NCBI GenBank assembly: GCA_965225735.1
Contig: CBDDBN010000001.1
Location: 78,097-142,096, forward strand
Origin: Denitrobaculum sp965225735
GTDB taxonomy: Bacteria > Pseudomonadota > Alphaproteobacteria > Kiloniellales > Kiloniellaceae
Reading direction: 5' to 3'
Length of the DNA: 64,000 bases
Positions 55,808-64,000 of the stretch are shown here, piece after piece (within the stretch, counting starts at the first letter, position 1; each line of letters opens with the position of its first letter). Made by a program: the position numbers and the translations under genes. The notes under the pieces are model-generated. The model was not told the DNA's origin. It worked only from the letters and a program-made list of their open reading frames with translations, and did not search any database.

Positions 55808-56086
55808 ATGGCTCGCTCCGTATGGAAAGGTCCGTTCGTCGACGGTTATCTGCTTAAGAAGGCGGATACAGTCAGAGGTTCCGGACGTAATGAAATCATC
55901 AAGACCTGGTCGCGCCGCTCGACGATCATGCCGCAGTTTGTCGGCCTGACCTTCGGTGTCTACAACGGCCAGAAGTTCCTACCGGTTCTGGTGACCGAAA
56001 ACATGGTCGGTCACAAGTTCGGTGAGTTTTCTCCGACGCGGACCTACTACGGTCACGCCGCGGATAAGAAATCCAAGAGGGGCTAA
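55808..56086 (+). CDS. rpsS: 30S ribosomal protein S19
   Basis: 92 residues (MARSVWKGPFVDGYLLKKAD...). It binds the 30S head with S13; the motif RRSTIMPQFVGLTFGVYNG...HKFGEFSPTRTYYGHAADKK is complete. It lies 15 bases after rplB. Confidence 0.99.
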   Translation: MARSVWKGPFVDGYLLKKADTVRGSGRNEIIKTWSRRSTIMPQFVGLTFGVYNGQKFLPVLVTENMVGHKFGEFSPTRTYYGHAADKKSKRG

Positions 56087-56091
56087 GGTCG

Positions 56092-56472
56092 ATGAGTAAG
56101 TCGAAAACCCCGCGCGCACTGGCCGAGAACGAGGCCAAAGCGATTGCCCTGAACATGCGGACCAGTGCTCAGAAGCTGAACCTGGTTGCTGCCAGCATTC
56201 GTGGCAAATCGGCCGAGAAAGCCCTTGCGGAGCTGACCTTTTCCAAGCGCCGCATTGCCGGCGAAGTGAAGAAGGTTCTGCAGTCGGCGATCGCCAATGC
56301 GGAAAACAACCACCAGCTCGACGTCGACCGTCTTTATGTGGCTGAAGCCTCGGTCGGCAAGAGCTTCACGATGAAGCGCTTTCGGGCTCGTGCCCGCGGC
56401 CGCGTCGGTCGGATCGTAAAACCTTGGAGCCGCCTGACCGTGGTGGTGCGCGAGCGTGAGGAGACCGCGTAA
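56092..56472 (+). CDS. rplV: 50S ribosomal protein L22
   Basis: 126 residues. The beta-hairpin (TMKRFRARARGRVGRIVKPWSRLTVVV) reaches the exit tunnel where macrolides bind. The stop overlaps the rpsC start by 1 base (TAATG). Confidence 0.99.
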   Translation: MSKSKTPRALAENEAKAIALNMRTSAQKLNLVAASIRGKSAEKALAELTFSKRRIAGEVKKVLQSAIANAENNHQLDVDRLYVAEASVGKSFTMKRFRARARGRVGRIVKPWSRLTVVVREREETA

Positions 56473-57149
56473 TGGGTCATAAAGTAAATCCTATCGGCCT
56501 GCGCGTCGGTATCAACCGGACCTGGGACTCCCGCTGGTTCGCCGACGGCAACTACGCGGACCTGCTGCTCGAGGATCTCGAGCTGCGCAAGTTCCTGCGT
56601 AAGCGCCTGCAGCAGGCCGGCGTCTCGCGTATCGTGATCGAGCGCCCGGCAAAGAAAGCCCGCGTGACCATTCACACGGCCCGTCCGGGTGTGGTCATCG
56701 GCAAGAAGGGCGCGGACATCGAGAAGCTGCGCGCCGAACTGCAGAAGCGCACCAGCAGCGAAGTTCACTTGAACATCGTTGAAGTCCGCAAGCCGGAGAT
56801 CGACGCCAAGCTGGTCGCCGAGAACATCGCCAGCCAGTTGGAACGCCGCGTGGCTTTCCGTCGTGCGATGAAGCGTTCGGTTCAGTCCGCCATGCGCCTG
56901 GGCGCCGGCGGGATCCGGATCAACTGCGCCGGCCGGCTGGGCGGTGCGGAAATCGCACGGACCGAGTGGTACCGCGAAGGCCGCGTGCCGCTGCACACGC
57001 TGCGCGCCGATGTCGATTACGGCGAGGCCACGGCACAGACGACCTACGGCGCCTGCGGCGTGAAGGTCTGGGTCTTCAAGGGAGAAATCCTGGCCCATGA
57101 CCCGATGGCTCAGGACAAGCGGTCTCAGGATTTGCAGGCTGCGCGTTAA
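56472..57149 (+). CDS. rpsC: 30S ribosomal protein S3
   Basis: 225 residues. The KH domain holds RPGVVIGKKGADIEKLR; the C-terminal domain contains GRLGGAEIARTEWYREGRVPLHTLRADVDYG. It forms part of the mRNA entry site and helicase. Confidence 0.99.
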   Translation: MGHKVNPIGLRVGINRTWDSRWFADGNYADLLLEDLELRKFLRKRLQQAGVSRIVIERPAKKARVTIHTARPGVVIGKKGADIEKLRAELQKRTSSEVHLNIVEVRKPEIDAKLVAENIASQLERRVAFRRAMKRSVQSAMRLGAGGIRINCAGRLGGAEIARTEWYREGRVPLHTLRADVDYGEATAQTTYGACGVKVWVFKGEILAHDPMAQDKRSQDLQAAR

Positions 57150-57175
57150 GCGGCCAGGCTTGAGGAAACAGAGCA

Positions 57176-57595
57176 ATGTTGCAACCAAAGCGGACAAAAT
57201 TCCGCAAAGCCCATAAGGGCCGGATCCACGGGAAGGCGAAGGGCGGTACCGCTCTTAACTTTGGCGCCTACGGCATGAAGGCGGTAACGCCGGGCCGCGT
57301 ATCGGCGCGTCAGATCGAAGCTGCCCGCCGGACCATCACCCGTCACATGAAGCGTGTCGGTAAGCTGTGGATCCGTGTCTTCCCGGACGTGCCGGTCTCG
57401 AGCAAACCTGCCGAAGTCCGTCAGGGTAAGGGTAAGGGTAACCCGGAATGGTGGGCGGCGCGGGTTAAACCCGGCCGTATCATGTTCGAACTCGATGGCG
57501 TTCCCATGGAGCTCGCACGCGAGGCCTTTAAGCTGGCTTCGGCCAAGCTGCCGGTTCAAACCAAGTTCATCGCCCGTGCTGGCGAGGAGGGCTAG
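57176..57595 (+). CDS. rplP: 50S ribosomal protein L16
   Basis: 139 residues (MLQPKRTKFRKAHKGRI...). It organises the tRNA-binding A and P region. The conserved Arg region GKGKGNPEWWAARVKPGRIMFEL is present. Confidence 0.99.
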   Translation: MLQPKRTKFRKAHKGRIHGKAKGGTALNFGAYGMKAVTPGRVSARQIEAARRTITRHMKRVGKLWIRVFPDVPVSSKPAEVRQGKGKGNPEWWAARVKPGRIMFELDGVPMELAREAFKLASAKLPVQTKFIARAGEEG

Positions 57596-57598
57596 GTC

Positions 57599-57793
57599 AT
57601 GAAAGCGAGTGATCTGCGGGTTAAGACCCAGGACGAGTTGAAAGACGAGCTGATGGGACTGCACAAAGAGCAGTTCAACCTGCGCTTCCAGAAGGCAAGC
57701 GGACAGCTCGAGAATACGACGCGCGCACGCCAGGTTCGTCGTGACATCGCGCGCATCAAAACCATCCTGCACCAAATGCAGGGCGTTTCTTAG
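57599..57793 (+). CDS. rpmC: 50S ribosomal protein L29
   Basis: 64 residues forming a helical hairpin (KASDLRVKTQDELKDELMGLHKEQFNLRFQ...RARQVRRDIARIKTIL). It sits near the tunnel exit beside L23. It starts 3 bases after rplP. Confidence 0.98.
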   Translation: MKASDLRVKTQDELKDELMGLHKEQFNLRFQKASGQLENTTRARQVRRDIARIKTILHQMQGVS

Positions 57794-57803
57794 GAGAGTA
57801 TCA

Positions 57804-58055
57804 ATGCCGCGTCGTGTGTTGCAGGGTGTGGTGGTCAGTGACAAGACCGATAAGACGGTAACCGTCTTGGTCGAGCGGCGCGTCATGCACCCCATCTACA
57901 AGAAGTTCATTAAGCGTTCGAAGAAGTACCACGCTCATGACGAGACCAATTCGGTCAAGTCTGGCGATACGGTTCGGATCCGCGAGTGCCGTCCGATTTC
58001 CAAGACCAAGAGCTGGGAAGTCTTCGACGAAGCAGCGGCCGGCACTGAGGGTTAG
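57804..58055 (+). CDS. rpsQ: 30S ribosomal protein S17
   Basis: 83 residues (MPRRVLQGVVVSDKTDKTVTVLVERR...). A primary 16S rRNA binder. ATG 57804 follows TAGGAGAGT; the frame open upstream of it is the end of rpmC in another frame. Confidence 0.98.
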   Translation: MPRRVLQGVVVSDKTDKTVTVLVERRVMHPIYKKFIKRSKKYHAHDETNSVKSGDTVRIRECRPISKTKSWEVFDEAAAGTEG

Positions 58056-58064
58056 GGGCTCGCC

Positions 58065-58433
58065 ATGATTCAAATGCAATCCCAACTCGATGTGGCCGAC
58101 AACTCCGGTGCCCGTCGGGTCCAGTGCATCAAGGTGCTGGGTGGATCGAAGCGCAAGACTGCTGGTGTCGGCGACGTCATCGTGGTCTCGGTCAAGGAAG
58201 CGATTCCGCGCGGTCGTGTGAAGAAGGGCGACGTTCATCGTGCCGTTATCGTTCGCACCGCGAAGGAAATTCGCCGTCCGGATGGCAGCTCGATCCGTTT
58301 CGACAATAACGCTGCTGTGCTGATCAATAAGCAGGGCGAGCCGATCGGGACTCGTATCTTCGGCCCGGTCACCCGCGAACTGCGTGCCCGTCAGTACATG
58401 AAGATCATTTCTCTGGCGCCTGAGGTGCTGTGA
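58065..58433 (+). CDS. rplN: 50S ribosomal protein L14
   Basis: 122 residues (MIQMQSQLDVADNSGARRVQCIKV...). It forms part of the inter-subunit bridge with 16S rRNA. The TGATG junction couples it to rplX. Confidence 0.99.
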   Translation: MIQMQSQLDVADNSGARRVQCIKVLGGSKRKTAGVGDVIVVSVKEAIPRGRVKKGDVHRAVIVRTAKEIRRPDGSSIRFDNNAAVLINKQGEPIGTRIFGPVTRELRARQYMKIISLAPEVL

Positions 58434-58756
58434 TGACCAAGAAGTTCAAAATCAAAAAAGGCGACAAGGTGACCGTGATCACCGGTCGCGACAAAGGCAA
58501 GAAAGGCGAAGTGCTGCGTGTTGTGCGCGAGGACGACCGTGTGGTCGTTCAGGGCGTGAACATCGTCAAGCGGCACCAGCGTCCGACGGCCTCGACACCG
58601 GGTGGTATCGTCGAGAAAGAGGCGCCCATCCATATTTCGAACGTTGCCCATATCGATCCGAAATCCGATCAGCCCACGCGCGTCGGTTTCCGGGTGGAAG
58701 AGGGCGGTCGCAAGGTGCGCGTTGCTAAGCGCTCCGGCGAAGTCATTGACATCTGA
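58433..58756 (+). CDS. rplX: 50S ribosomal protein L24
   Basis: 107 residues with a KOW motif (KKGDKVTVITGRDKGKKGEVLRV). An assembly initiator of the 50S subunit. ATG 58433 overlaps the L14 stop by 1 base. Confidence 0.98.
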   Translation: MTKKFKIKKGDKVTVITGRDKGKKGEVLRVVREDDRVVVQGVNIVKRHQRPTASTPGGIVEKEAPIHISNVAHIDPKSDQPTRVGFRVEEGGRKVRVAKRSGEVIDI

Positions 58757-58769
58757 GGCGGGCAGGACC

Positions 58770-59312
58770 ATGAAGCCGCGCTTGAAAGAGCACTACGAGA
58801 CGACTGTTAAGCCGAACATGGTGAAGCAGTTCGGATACAAGAACGAGATGTCTGCACCGAAGATCGAAAAGATCGTGCTGAACATCGGCGTGAACGGTGC
58901 CGTGCAGGACCAGAAAAAGGTTGCTGCCGCCGCCAATGAGATGGGTCTGATTGCCGGTCAGAAGCCGGTGATCACGAAGGCGAAGAAGTCGATCGCGGGT
59001 TTCAAACTGCGCGAAGGCATGCCGCTCGGCTGCAAGGTCACCTTGCGGAAGGACCGGATGTACGAGTTTCTGGATCGCCTGGTGACCGTGGCTCTGCCCC
59101 GCGTCCGCGACTTCCGCGGCGTGTCGGACAAGAGCTTCGATGGCCGCGGCAACTATGCCATGGGCCTGAAGGAACAGATCGTCTTTCCCGAGATCGACTA
59201 CGACGCCGTCGACGAGATCCGGGGCATGGACATCGTGATCTGCACCACCGCGAAGACGAATGAGGAAGCCAAGGCTCTCCTCGCTGGCTTCGACATGCCG
59301 TTCCAGAAATAA
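58770..59312 (+). CDS. rplE: 50S ribosomal protein L5
   Basis: 180 residues. L5 binds 5S rRNA and contacts the P-site tRNA. PKIEKIVLNIGVN, GQKPVITKAKKSIAGFKLREG and the C-terminal GMDIVICTTAKTNEEAKALL are typical. ATG 58770 gives the family length. Confidence 0.98.
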   Translation: MKPRLKEHYETTVKPNMVKQFGYKNEMSAPKIEKIVLNIGVNGAVQDQKKVAAAANEMGLIAGQKPVITKAKKSIAGFKLREGMPLGCKVTLRKDRMYEFLDRLVTVALPRVRDFRGVSDKSFDGRGNYAMGLKEQIVFPEIDYDAVDEIRGMDIVICTTAKTNEEAKALLAGFDMPFQK

Positions 59313-59333
59313 CGGCGGAAGGGATCGAAAAGA

Positions 59334-59639
59334 ATGGCTAAGGTTAGCGCCATCAAAAAGAACCAGAAGCGTCGGAAGCTTGTTGCACAGCAGGCTGCGA
59401 AGCGTGCGGCCCTGAAGGCTGTCGCCAACGACCGGTCTCTCTCTCCGGAAGAGCGCTTCCAGGCTCATCTGAAATTGGCTGAGCTGCCACGCAACGGAGC
59501 AAAGATTCGCATCCGTAACCGTTGCGAACTGAGCGGACGTCCGCGCGGCGTCTATCGGAAATTCAAGCTGTCGCGTATTGCTTTGCGCGACCTCGCATCG
59601 ATCGGCCAGATCCCTGGCATGGTCAAGTCGAGCTGGTAG
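59334..59639 (+). CDS. rpsN: 30S ribosomal protein S14 (zinc-free form)
   Basis: 101 residues, the long C-minus paralogue: no CxxC pairs are present, so it does not need zinc. RNRCELSGRPRGVYRKFKLSRIALRDLA is conserved. Confidence 0.98.
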   Translation: MAKVSAIKKNQKRRKLVAQQAAKRAALKAVANDRSLSPEERFQAHLKLAELPRNGAKIRIRNRCELSGRPRGVYRKFKLSRIALRDLASIGQIPGMVKSSW

Positions 59640-59654
59640 GAAAGGGTCCGCGCG

Positions 59655-60053
59655 ATGGCGATGAGCGATCCTCTAGGGGATATGCTGACCCGCATCCGGA
59701 ACGGACAGCGGGTTGGAAAGTCAAAGGTTACGGCGCCGGCATCCCGCCTGCGTTCGAACGTACTTGATGTGTTGAAGCGTGAAGGTTTTATCCGGGACTT
59801 CCGTACACAGGAACAGTCTCCGGGTATCAACGAGCTCGAAATTGAGTTGAAGTATAACGAAGGCCAGCCCGTGATTAACGAAATCGCGCGCGTTTCGACG
59901 CCGGGCCGTCGTGTGTACTCCAAGATCAAGGAGCTGCCGCGTTATTACAACGGTTTGGGGATTACCATCCTGTCGACGCCACGTGGTGTGATGTCGGATC
60001 AGGAGGCACGCGCTGCCAACGTCGGCGGCGAAGTCCTCTGCCGGGTATTTTAG
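59655..60053 (+). CDS. rpsH: 30S ribosomal protein S8
   Basis: 132 residues (MAMSDPLGDMLTRIRNGQ...; ATG 59661 is an alternative). It binds 16S helix 21, and in E. coli represses the spc operon at rplE. The C-terminal STPRGVMSDQEARAANVGGEVLCRVF is conserved. Confidence 0.98.
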   Translation: MAMSDPLGDMLTRIRNGQRVGKSKVTAPASRLRSNVLDVLKREGFIRDFRTQEQSPGINELEIELKYNEGQPVINEIARVSTPGRRVYSKIKELPRYYNGLGITILSTPRGVMSDQEARAANVGGEVLCRVF

Positions 60054-60065
60054 GGAATTGGATCA

Positions 60066-60599
60066 ATGTCGCGCGTAGGCAAAAATCCGGTCGAGGTGCC
60101 CAGTGGCGTCGATATTGCGGTCAATGGCCGTATGGTTTCGGCGAAGGGCAAGCTGGGCCAGCTTGAGTTCGAGGCAACGGACGACGTGAAGATCGAACTG
60201 GCTGACGGCAAGGTCACGGTGACCCCCGTGAACCAGTCGAAAGCCGCCCGTGCCATGTGGGGCACCGCGCGTTCGCGGGTCCAGAACATGGTGACCGGCG
60301 TGTCCGAGGGTTTCACTCGGAACCTCGAGATCAACGGCGTCGGTTATCGTGCGGCAGTTCAGGGCAAGACCTTGAATCTGCAGCTCGGTTACAGCCACGA
60401 CATCAACTTCCCGATCCCCGAGGGGATCTCGATCACCTGCTCCAAGCCGACCGCGATCTCGATCTCGGGCGCCGATAAGCAGAAGGTCGGTCAGGTTGCG
60501 TCTGAAATTCGTAGCTTCCGTCCGCCGGAGCCTTACAAAGGCAAGGGCGTGAAGTACGAGGAAGAGACGATCCTGCGCAAAGAAGGCAAGAAGAAGTAA
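60066..60599 (+). CDS. rplF: 50S ribosomal protein L6
   Basis: 177 residues with the repeated L6 fold. The C-terminal signature FRPPEPYKGKGVKYEEE is present. It lies near the sarcin-ricin loop and factor-binding centre. Confidence 0.99.
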   Translation: MSRVGKNPVEVPSGVDIAVNGRMVSAKGKLGQLEFEATDDVKIELADGKVTVTPVNQSKAARAMWGTARSRVQNMVTGVSEGFTRNLEINGVGYRAAVQGKTLNLQLGYSHDINFPIPEGISITCSKPTAISISGADKQKVGQVASEIRSFRPPEPYKGKGVKYEEETILRKEGKKK

Positions 60600-60603
60600 G
60601 GCC

Positions 60604-60966
60604 ATGCTGACCAGCAAACAACTTCGCGATCGTCGCACGCGCCGGGTGCGCGCGCAGATCAAGCGCAAGAGCTCCAACCGGCCCCGCCTGTCGGTGTTCC
60701 GGTCGAGCAAACACATCTATGCCCAAGTTATCGATGACGTGCAGGGCGTAACGCTCGCCTCTGCCTCGACCGTCGATAAAGACCTCAAGTCGAAAATTGC
60801 CAAGAGCGCCGACAAGGCCGCGGCTACCGAGGTGGGTAAACTTATTGCCGAGCGCGCAGTTGCAGCCGGCGTCAAGGAAGTGGTCTTCGACCGTGGTGGA
60901 TACATCTATCACGGACGGGTTAAGGCCCTGGCTGACGCGGCACGCGAAAACGGCCTGGCATTCTAG
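60604..60966 (+). CDS. rplR: 50S ribosomal protein L18
   Basis: 120 residues with a basic N-terminus (KQLRDRRTRRVRAQIKRK) that binds 5S rRNA together with L5. The C-terminal DRGGYIYHGRVKALADAARENGLAF is conserved. Confidence 0.99.
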   Translation: MLTSKQLRDRRTRRVRAQIKRKSSNRPRLSVFRSSKHIYAQVIDDVQGVTLASASTVDKDLKSKIAKSADKAAATEVGKLIAERAVAAGVKEVVFDRGGYIYHGRVKALADAARENGLAF

Positions 60967-60978
60967 GAAAGCAGATCG

Positions 60979-61557
60979 ATGGCACGAGCCCCAAGAGAAT
61001 CACGATCCCAGAGAGATGACCGTCGGCCGCGCGACCGCGAGGAGCCGGAACTCATCGAAAAGCTGGTCGGTATCAACCGCGTTGCGAAGGTCGTAAAAGG
61101 CGGCCGGCGCTTCGGCTTCGCCGCACTGGTCGTTGTCGGTGACGGTCGTGGCCGCGTCGGTCACGGTCACGGCAAAGCCCGCGAGGTTCCCGAGGCGATC
61201 CGCAAGGCGACCGAGTCCGCGAAGCGCGCCATGATCCGCGTTCCGCTGCGCGAAGGTCGTACGCTACATCACGATATCAAGGGCCACTTCGGCGCCGGTA
61301 AGGTCGCTCTGCGGGCGGCTCCGGCCGGTACGGGTATCATCGCCGGCGGTCCGATGCGTGCGATTTTCGAGGCCCTGGGCGTTCAGGACGTTGTCGCCAA
61401 GTCGGTCGGCACCTCGAACCCGCACAACATGATCAAGGCGACCTTCGAAGCCCTGTCGCGTTGTGCCAGCCCGCGTATGGTTGCCCAGCGCCGCGGCAAA
61501 AAGGTCTCCGATATTCTCGGTAACCGCTCGGCCGGTGCTGCCGAGGCACGGGAGTAA
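60979..61557 (+). CDS. rpsE: 30S ribosomal protein S5
   Basis: 192 residues. The double-stranded RNA-binding fold (LVGINRVAKVVKGGRRFGFAALVVVGDGRGRVG) affects decoding accuracy. An Arg-rich N-terminal extension of about 20 residues precedes it, with a short C-terminal tail. Confidence 0.98.
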   Translation: MARAPRESRSQRDDRRPRDREEPELIEKLVGINRVAKVVKGGRRFGFAALVVVGDGRGRVGHGHGKAREVPEAIRKATESAKRAMIRVPLREGRTLHHDIKGHFGAGKVALRAAPAGTGIIAGGPMRAIFEALGVQDVVAKSVGTSNPHNMIKATFEALSRCASPRMVAQRRGKKVSDILGNRSAGAAEARE

Positions 61558-61563
61558 ACAACG

Positions 61564-61758
61564 ATGGCCGCTAAGAAGAAAACTCTTAAGGTCGTACAGA
61601 TCGCGAGCCCGATCGGGCGGACAAAAGATCAGCGTGCGACGCTCGTTGGGCTCGGTCTGAACAAGATCAACCGGAGCCGCGAGCTCGAGGATACGCCGTC
61701 GGTGCGCGGCATGATCAACAAGGTCAGTCACCTCGTACGGGTCGAAAGCGACGCCTAG
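61564..61758 (+). CDS. rpmD: 50S ribosomal protein L30
   Basis: 64 residues (KTLKVVQIASPIGRTKDQRATLVGLGLNKINRSRELEDTPSVRGMINKVSHLVRV). The conserved core is complete. It starts 6 bases after rpsE. Confidence 0.98.
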   Translation: MAAKKKTLKVVQIASPIGRTKDQRATLVGLGLNKINRSRELEDTPSVRGMINKVSHLVRVESDA

Positions 61759-61796
61759 GCGCCGCTCGCTCCGTGACTGAAGCAGGATAAAGAGAC

Positions 61797-62279
61797 ATGA
61801 AGCTCAATCAGCTGTCCGACAACGAAGGCGCACGTAAGGTCCGCAAACGCGTTGGCCGCGGCATCGGTTCTGGCACCGGTAAAACTTCCGGTTCGGGCCA
61901 CAAGGGCCAAAAGGCCCGCAGCGGCGTTGCGATCAAGGGCTTTGAAGGCGGTCAGATGCCTCTGCATCGTCGTCTTCCGAAGCGCGGGTTCAACAATATT
62001 TTCCGCAAGAACTACGTTCCTGTGAACATCGGCCGCCTGCAGGCAGCGATCGACGCCGGCAAGCTGGACGCCGGCGCCGAGATCAATGCCGACACGCTTA
62101 AGGCTTCCGGAGTGGTCACGAATCCGCGGGATGGCATTCGTTTGCTTGCATCCGGCGAACTGAAGACCAAAGTAAACATTGCGGTCGCCGGTGCTTCCAA
62201 GGCCGCCATTGCCGCGGTCGAAAAGGCTGGCGGCTCTGTCACTGTCGCTGCGGCCGAGCCGGCAGCGGCCGAAAGCTAA
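61797..62279 (+). CDS. rplO: 50S ribosomal protein L15
   Basis: 160 residues. The glycine- and basic-rich N-terminal half (KRVGRGIGSGTGKTSGSGHKGQKARSG) winds through 23S rRNA. A late assembly protein. A 154-base gap to secY has no clear terminator. Confidence 0.98.
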   Translation: MKLNQLSDNEGARKVRKRVGRGIGSGTGKTSGSGHKGQKARSGVAIKGFEGGQMPLHRRLPKRGFNNIFRKNYVPVNIGRLQAAIDAGKLDAGAEINADTLKASGVVTNPRDGIRLLASGELKTKVNIAVAGASKAAIAAVEKAGGSVTVAAAEPAAAES

Positions 62280-62433
62280 GGACGACTGCGGGTTTGCTGC
62301 GATCCCGGAGAAGGGTGATCGCAAGCCTGCGCGTCGATCCGCAGATCAGTCATCTTGCTGTCCGGAAAGCCGGGCAGCAGGCGGCTGAATTGGCATTTTT
62401 GAGCCAACTGCGGCAAAAACTGGGATAAAGTAT

Positions 62434-63771
62434 ATGGCCTCAGCCGCCGAACAACTTGCTGCAAATATGAACTTCGGGGCGCTTGCCAAAGCGACCGAAC
62501 TCAAGAAGCGCATTTGGTTCACGCTTGGTGCATTGGTGATCTACCGGCTCGGAACCTACATTCCCATCCCGGGCATCGACACAGAAGTGTTTGCGCAGAT
62601 CTATCAAAGCCAGGCCCAGGGCGGCGTACTCGACATCTTCAATGCCTTTTCGGGCGGTGCACTGGAGCGCATGACGATTTTCGCGCTCAACATCATGCCC
62701 TACATTTCTGCGTCGATTATCATGCAGCTGCTAACGGCTGTGTCTCCTCAGATTGAGGCTCTGAAGAAAGAAGGCGAGGCTGGCCGGAAGAAGATCAATC
62801 AGTACACCCGCTATGGCACGGTGGCACTGGCCGCGGTTCAGGCCTTCGGGATTGCCAAGGGATTGGAAGCGACCCAAGGACCTACGGGCTCGGCGGTGAT
62901 CGATCCCGGATTGTTCTTCCAGTTTTCGACCGTTATTACCCTGACTGGCGGTACCATCTTCCTGATGTGGCTTGGTGAGCAAATCACCCAGCGTGGTGTC
63001 GGTAACGGTATCTCCCTGATCATTTTCTCGGGCATCGTGGCAAACCTGCCTTTGGCCCTGGCGCAGGTCTTTTCTCTCGGACAGACCGATGCCCTGGCGA
63101 TTTTTGTGCCGATTATCGCCGTTGCGATCATCGCTTTCATCGTCTTCGTCGAGCGGGCTCATCGTCGTATCGTCGTGCAGTATCCGAAGCGACAGGTCGG
63201 CAACAAGATGTTTGGCGGCGAAGCCTCGCATCTGCCGATGAAGTTGAATGTGGCCGGTGTTATTCCGCCGATTTTCGCCTCGTCCCTCCTGCTCATGCCA
63301 TTGACAGCAGCCGGTTTCTCCGGCGGTGCTGGACCGGAGTGGCTCAGCTGGGTGACAGCGAACCTCGGTCGCGGTTCGCCCGCCTATCTGCTTCTCTTTG
63401 GGTCGCTGATCATCTTCTTCGCGTTCTTCTACACGAGCATTGTCTTCAATCCGGAAGACACGGCGGACAATCTGAAGAAGCACGGCGGCTTTATTCCAGG
63501 TATCCGGCCGGGTAAAAACACGGCGAATTACCTTCAGTTCGTCTTGACCCGCCTGACCGTTGTTGGCGCGTCTTACCTGGCGCTGGTCTGTCTGCTGCCT
63601 GAGCTTATGAGTGGCCAGTTCCAGGCTTTGACTTTCTATTTTGGTGGCACGTCACTCTTGATTATCGTGTCGGTCACTATGGACACGGTAGGTCAGATTC
63701 ACTCTCACCTGCTGGCGCATCAATATGAAGGACTCATCAAGAAGTCCAAACTGAAGGGACGTCGGGGGTGA
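62434..63771 (+). CDS. secY: Preprotein translocase subunit SecY
   Basis: 445 residues with ten transmembrane helices. It forms the protein-conducting channel with SecE (36,204) and SecG. KKRIWFTLGALVIYRLGTYIPIPG, the plug region near LDIFNAFSGGALERMTIFALNIMPYISASIIMQLL, and the cytoplasmic loop HGGFIPGIRPG are typical. The stop overlaps the adk GTG by 4 bases. Confidence 0.99.
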   Translation: MASAAEQLAANMNFGALAKATELKKRIWFTLGALVIYRLGTYIPIPGIDTEVFAQIYQSQAQGGVLDIFNAFSGGALERMTIFALNIMPYISASIIMQLLTAVSPQIEALKKEGEAGRKKINQYTRYGTVALAAVQAFGIAKGLEATQGPTGSAVIDPGLFFQFSTVITLTGGTIFLMWLGEQITQRGVGNGISLIIFSGIVANLPLALAQVFSLGQTDALAIFVPIIAVAIIAFIVFVERAHRRIVVQYPKRQVGNKMFGGEASHLPMKLNVAGVIPPIFASSLLLMPLTAAGFSGGAGPEWLSWVTANLGRGSPAYLLLFGSLIIFFAFFYTSIVFNPEDTADNLKKHGGFIPGIRPGKNTANYLQFVLTRLTVVGASYLALVCLLPELMSGQFQALTFYFGGTSLLIIVSVTMDTVGQIHSHLLAHQYEGLIKKSKLKGRRG

Positions 63772-64000
63772 ACATAATTCTTTTGGGTCCGCCGGGGGCA
63801 GGTAAGGGCACACAAGCCAAGCGGCTGCAGGAAAAACACGGACTGGTCCAGCTTTCGACCGGCGATATGCTGCGGGAGCTGAAAAACTCAGGAAGCGAAC
63901 TGGGGCAGCAGGCGAAAGAGATCATGGATGCCGGCAAGCTGATGCCGGACGATCTGATGATCGAGATGATCTCTCAGCGGATCGATCAGCCGGATTGTGC
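63768..64000 (+). CDS. adk: Adenylate kinase, N-terminal part
   Basis: The first 77 codons; the rest lies beyond the window. It starts with GTG at 63768, overlapping the secY stop. The P-loop GPPGAGKGT and the AMP-binding segment LSTGDMLRE are present. It interconverts ATP + AMP and 2 ADP. The gene order secY-adk is standard. Confidence 0.96.
   Translation, partial: MNIILLGPPGAGKGTQAKRLQEKHGLVQLSTGDMLRELKNSGSELGQQAKEIMDAGKLMPDDLMIEMISQRIDQPDC

Overview
The window is chromosomal DNA of an alphaproteobacterium, most likely in or near the Rhodospirillales/Kiloniellales. The evidence is the bacterial tRNA-tuf-secE-nusG-rplKAJL-rpoBC-rpsLG-fusA-tuf-S10-spc gene order, the high-GC codon use, RpoB and RpoC lengths near 1,390-1,400 residues, a long acidic tail on L3, and two PAS_5-type proteins that are common in that group. 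Genus is not determinable by eye. I see no insertion sequence, prophage or CRISPR array.

Layout. 1-2,660: a GAF histidine kinase and LuxR-type response regulator pair (minus strand), flanked on both sides by the same palindrome CTGCGG-N4-CCGCAG, plus the start of a further minus-strand gene at the left edge. 2,661-4,164: an SMP-30/gluconolactonase and a PAS_5 protein. 4,413-14,870: a complete amino-sugar locus. The minus arm is murQ, a sugar ABC transporter and an embedded Gfo/Idh/MocA oxidoreductase. The plus arm is a BadF-type sugar kinase, a GntR regulator, a SIS-domain deaminase/isomerase and nagA. Both arms start from one divergent promoter region carrying TGGTA repeats. 15,399-19,430: ydbH-ynbE-ydbL, an envelope system that bridges inner and outer membrane in E. 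coli. 19,486-25,180: an accessory stretch with SDR, cupin, GST, TetR, AlkC/AlkD-like glycosylase, ABM-like, WYL-regulator and nitroreductase genes, then tRNA-Thr. 25,727-33,213: a 59-residue orphan, a second PAS_5 protein and a polyamine/alanine cluster (N-carbamoylputrescine amidase, putrescine-pyruvate aminotransferase, gamma-glutamylputrescine synthetase-like enzyme, alanine dehydrogenase, PuuR-like regulator). 33,223-64,000: rlmB, then the translation/transcription block from tRNA-Tyr to adk, which is cut by the window end.

How the genes work together. In the amino-sugar locus, ABC import delivers unphosphorylated sugar, the kinase phosphorylates it, MurQ removes D-lactate from MurNAc-6-P, NagA deacetylates GlcNAc-6-P, and the SIS enzyme feeds fructose-6-P to glycolysis. 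In the polyamine cluster the aminotransferase would convert pyruvate to alanine, and the neighbouring alanine dehydrogenase would regenerate pyruvate and release ammonium. The housekeeping block carries visible control elements: a -35/-10 promoter before tRNA-Tyr and rpsL, terminators after tuf1, nusG and rpoC, a long rplJ leader, and an attenuator-like hairpin plus an 18-bp perfect hairpin between rplL and rpoB. The two tuf genes are nearly identical only inside the coding sequence and use codons unlike their neighbours.
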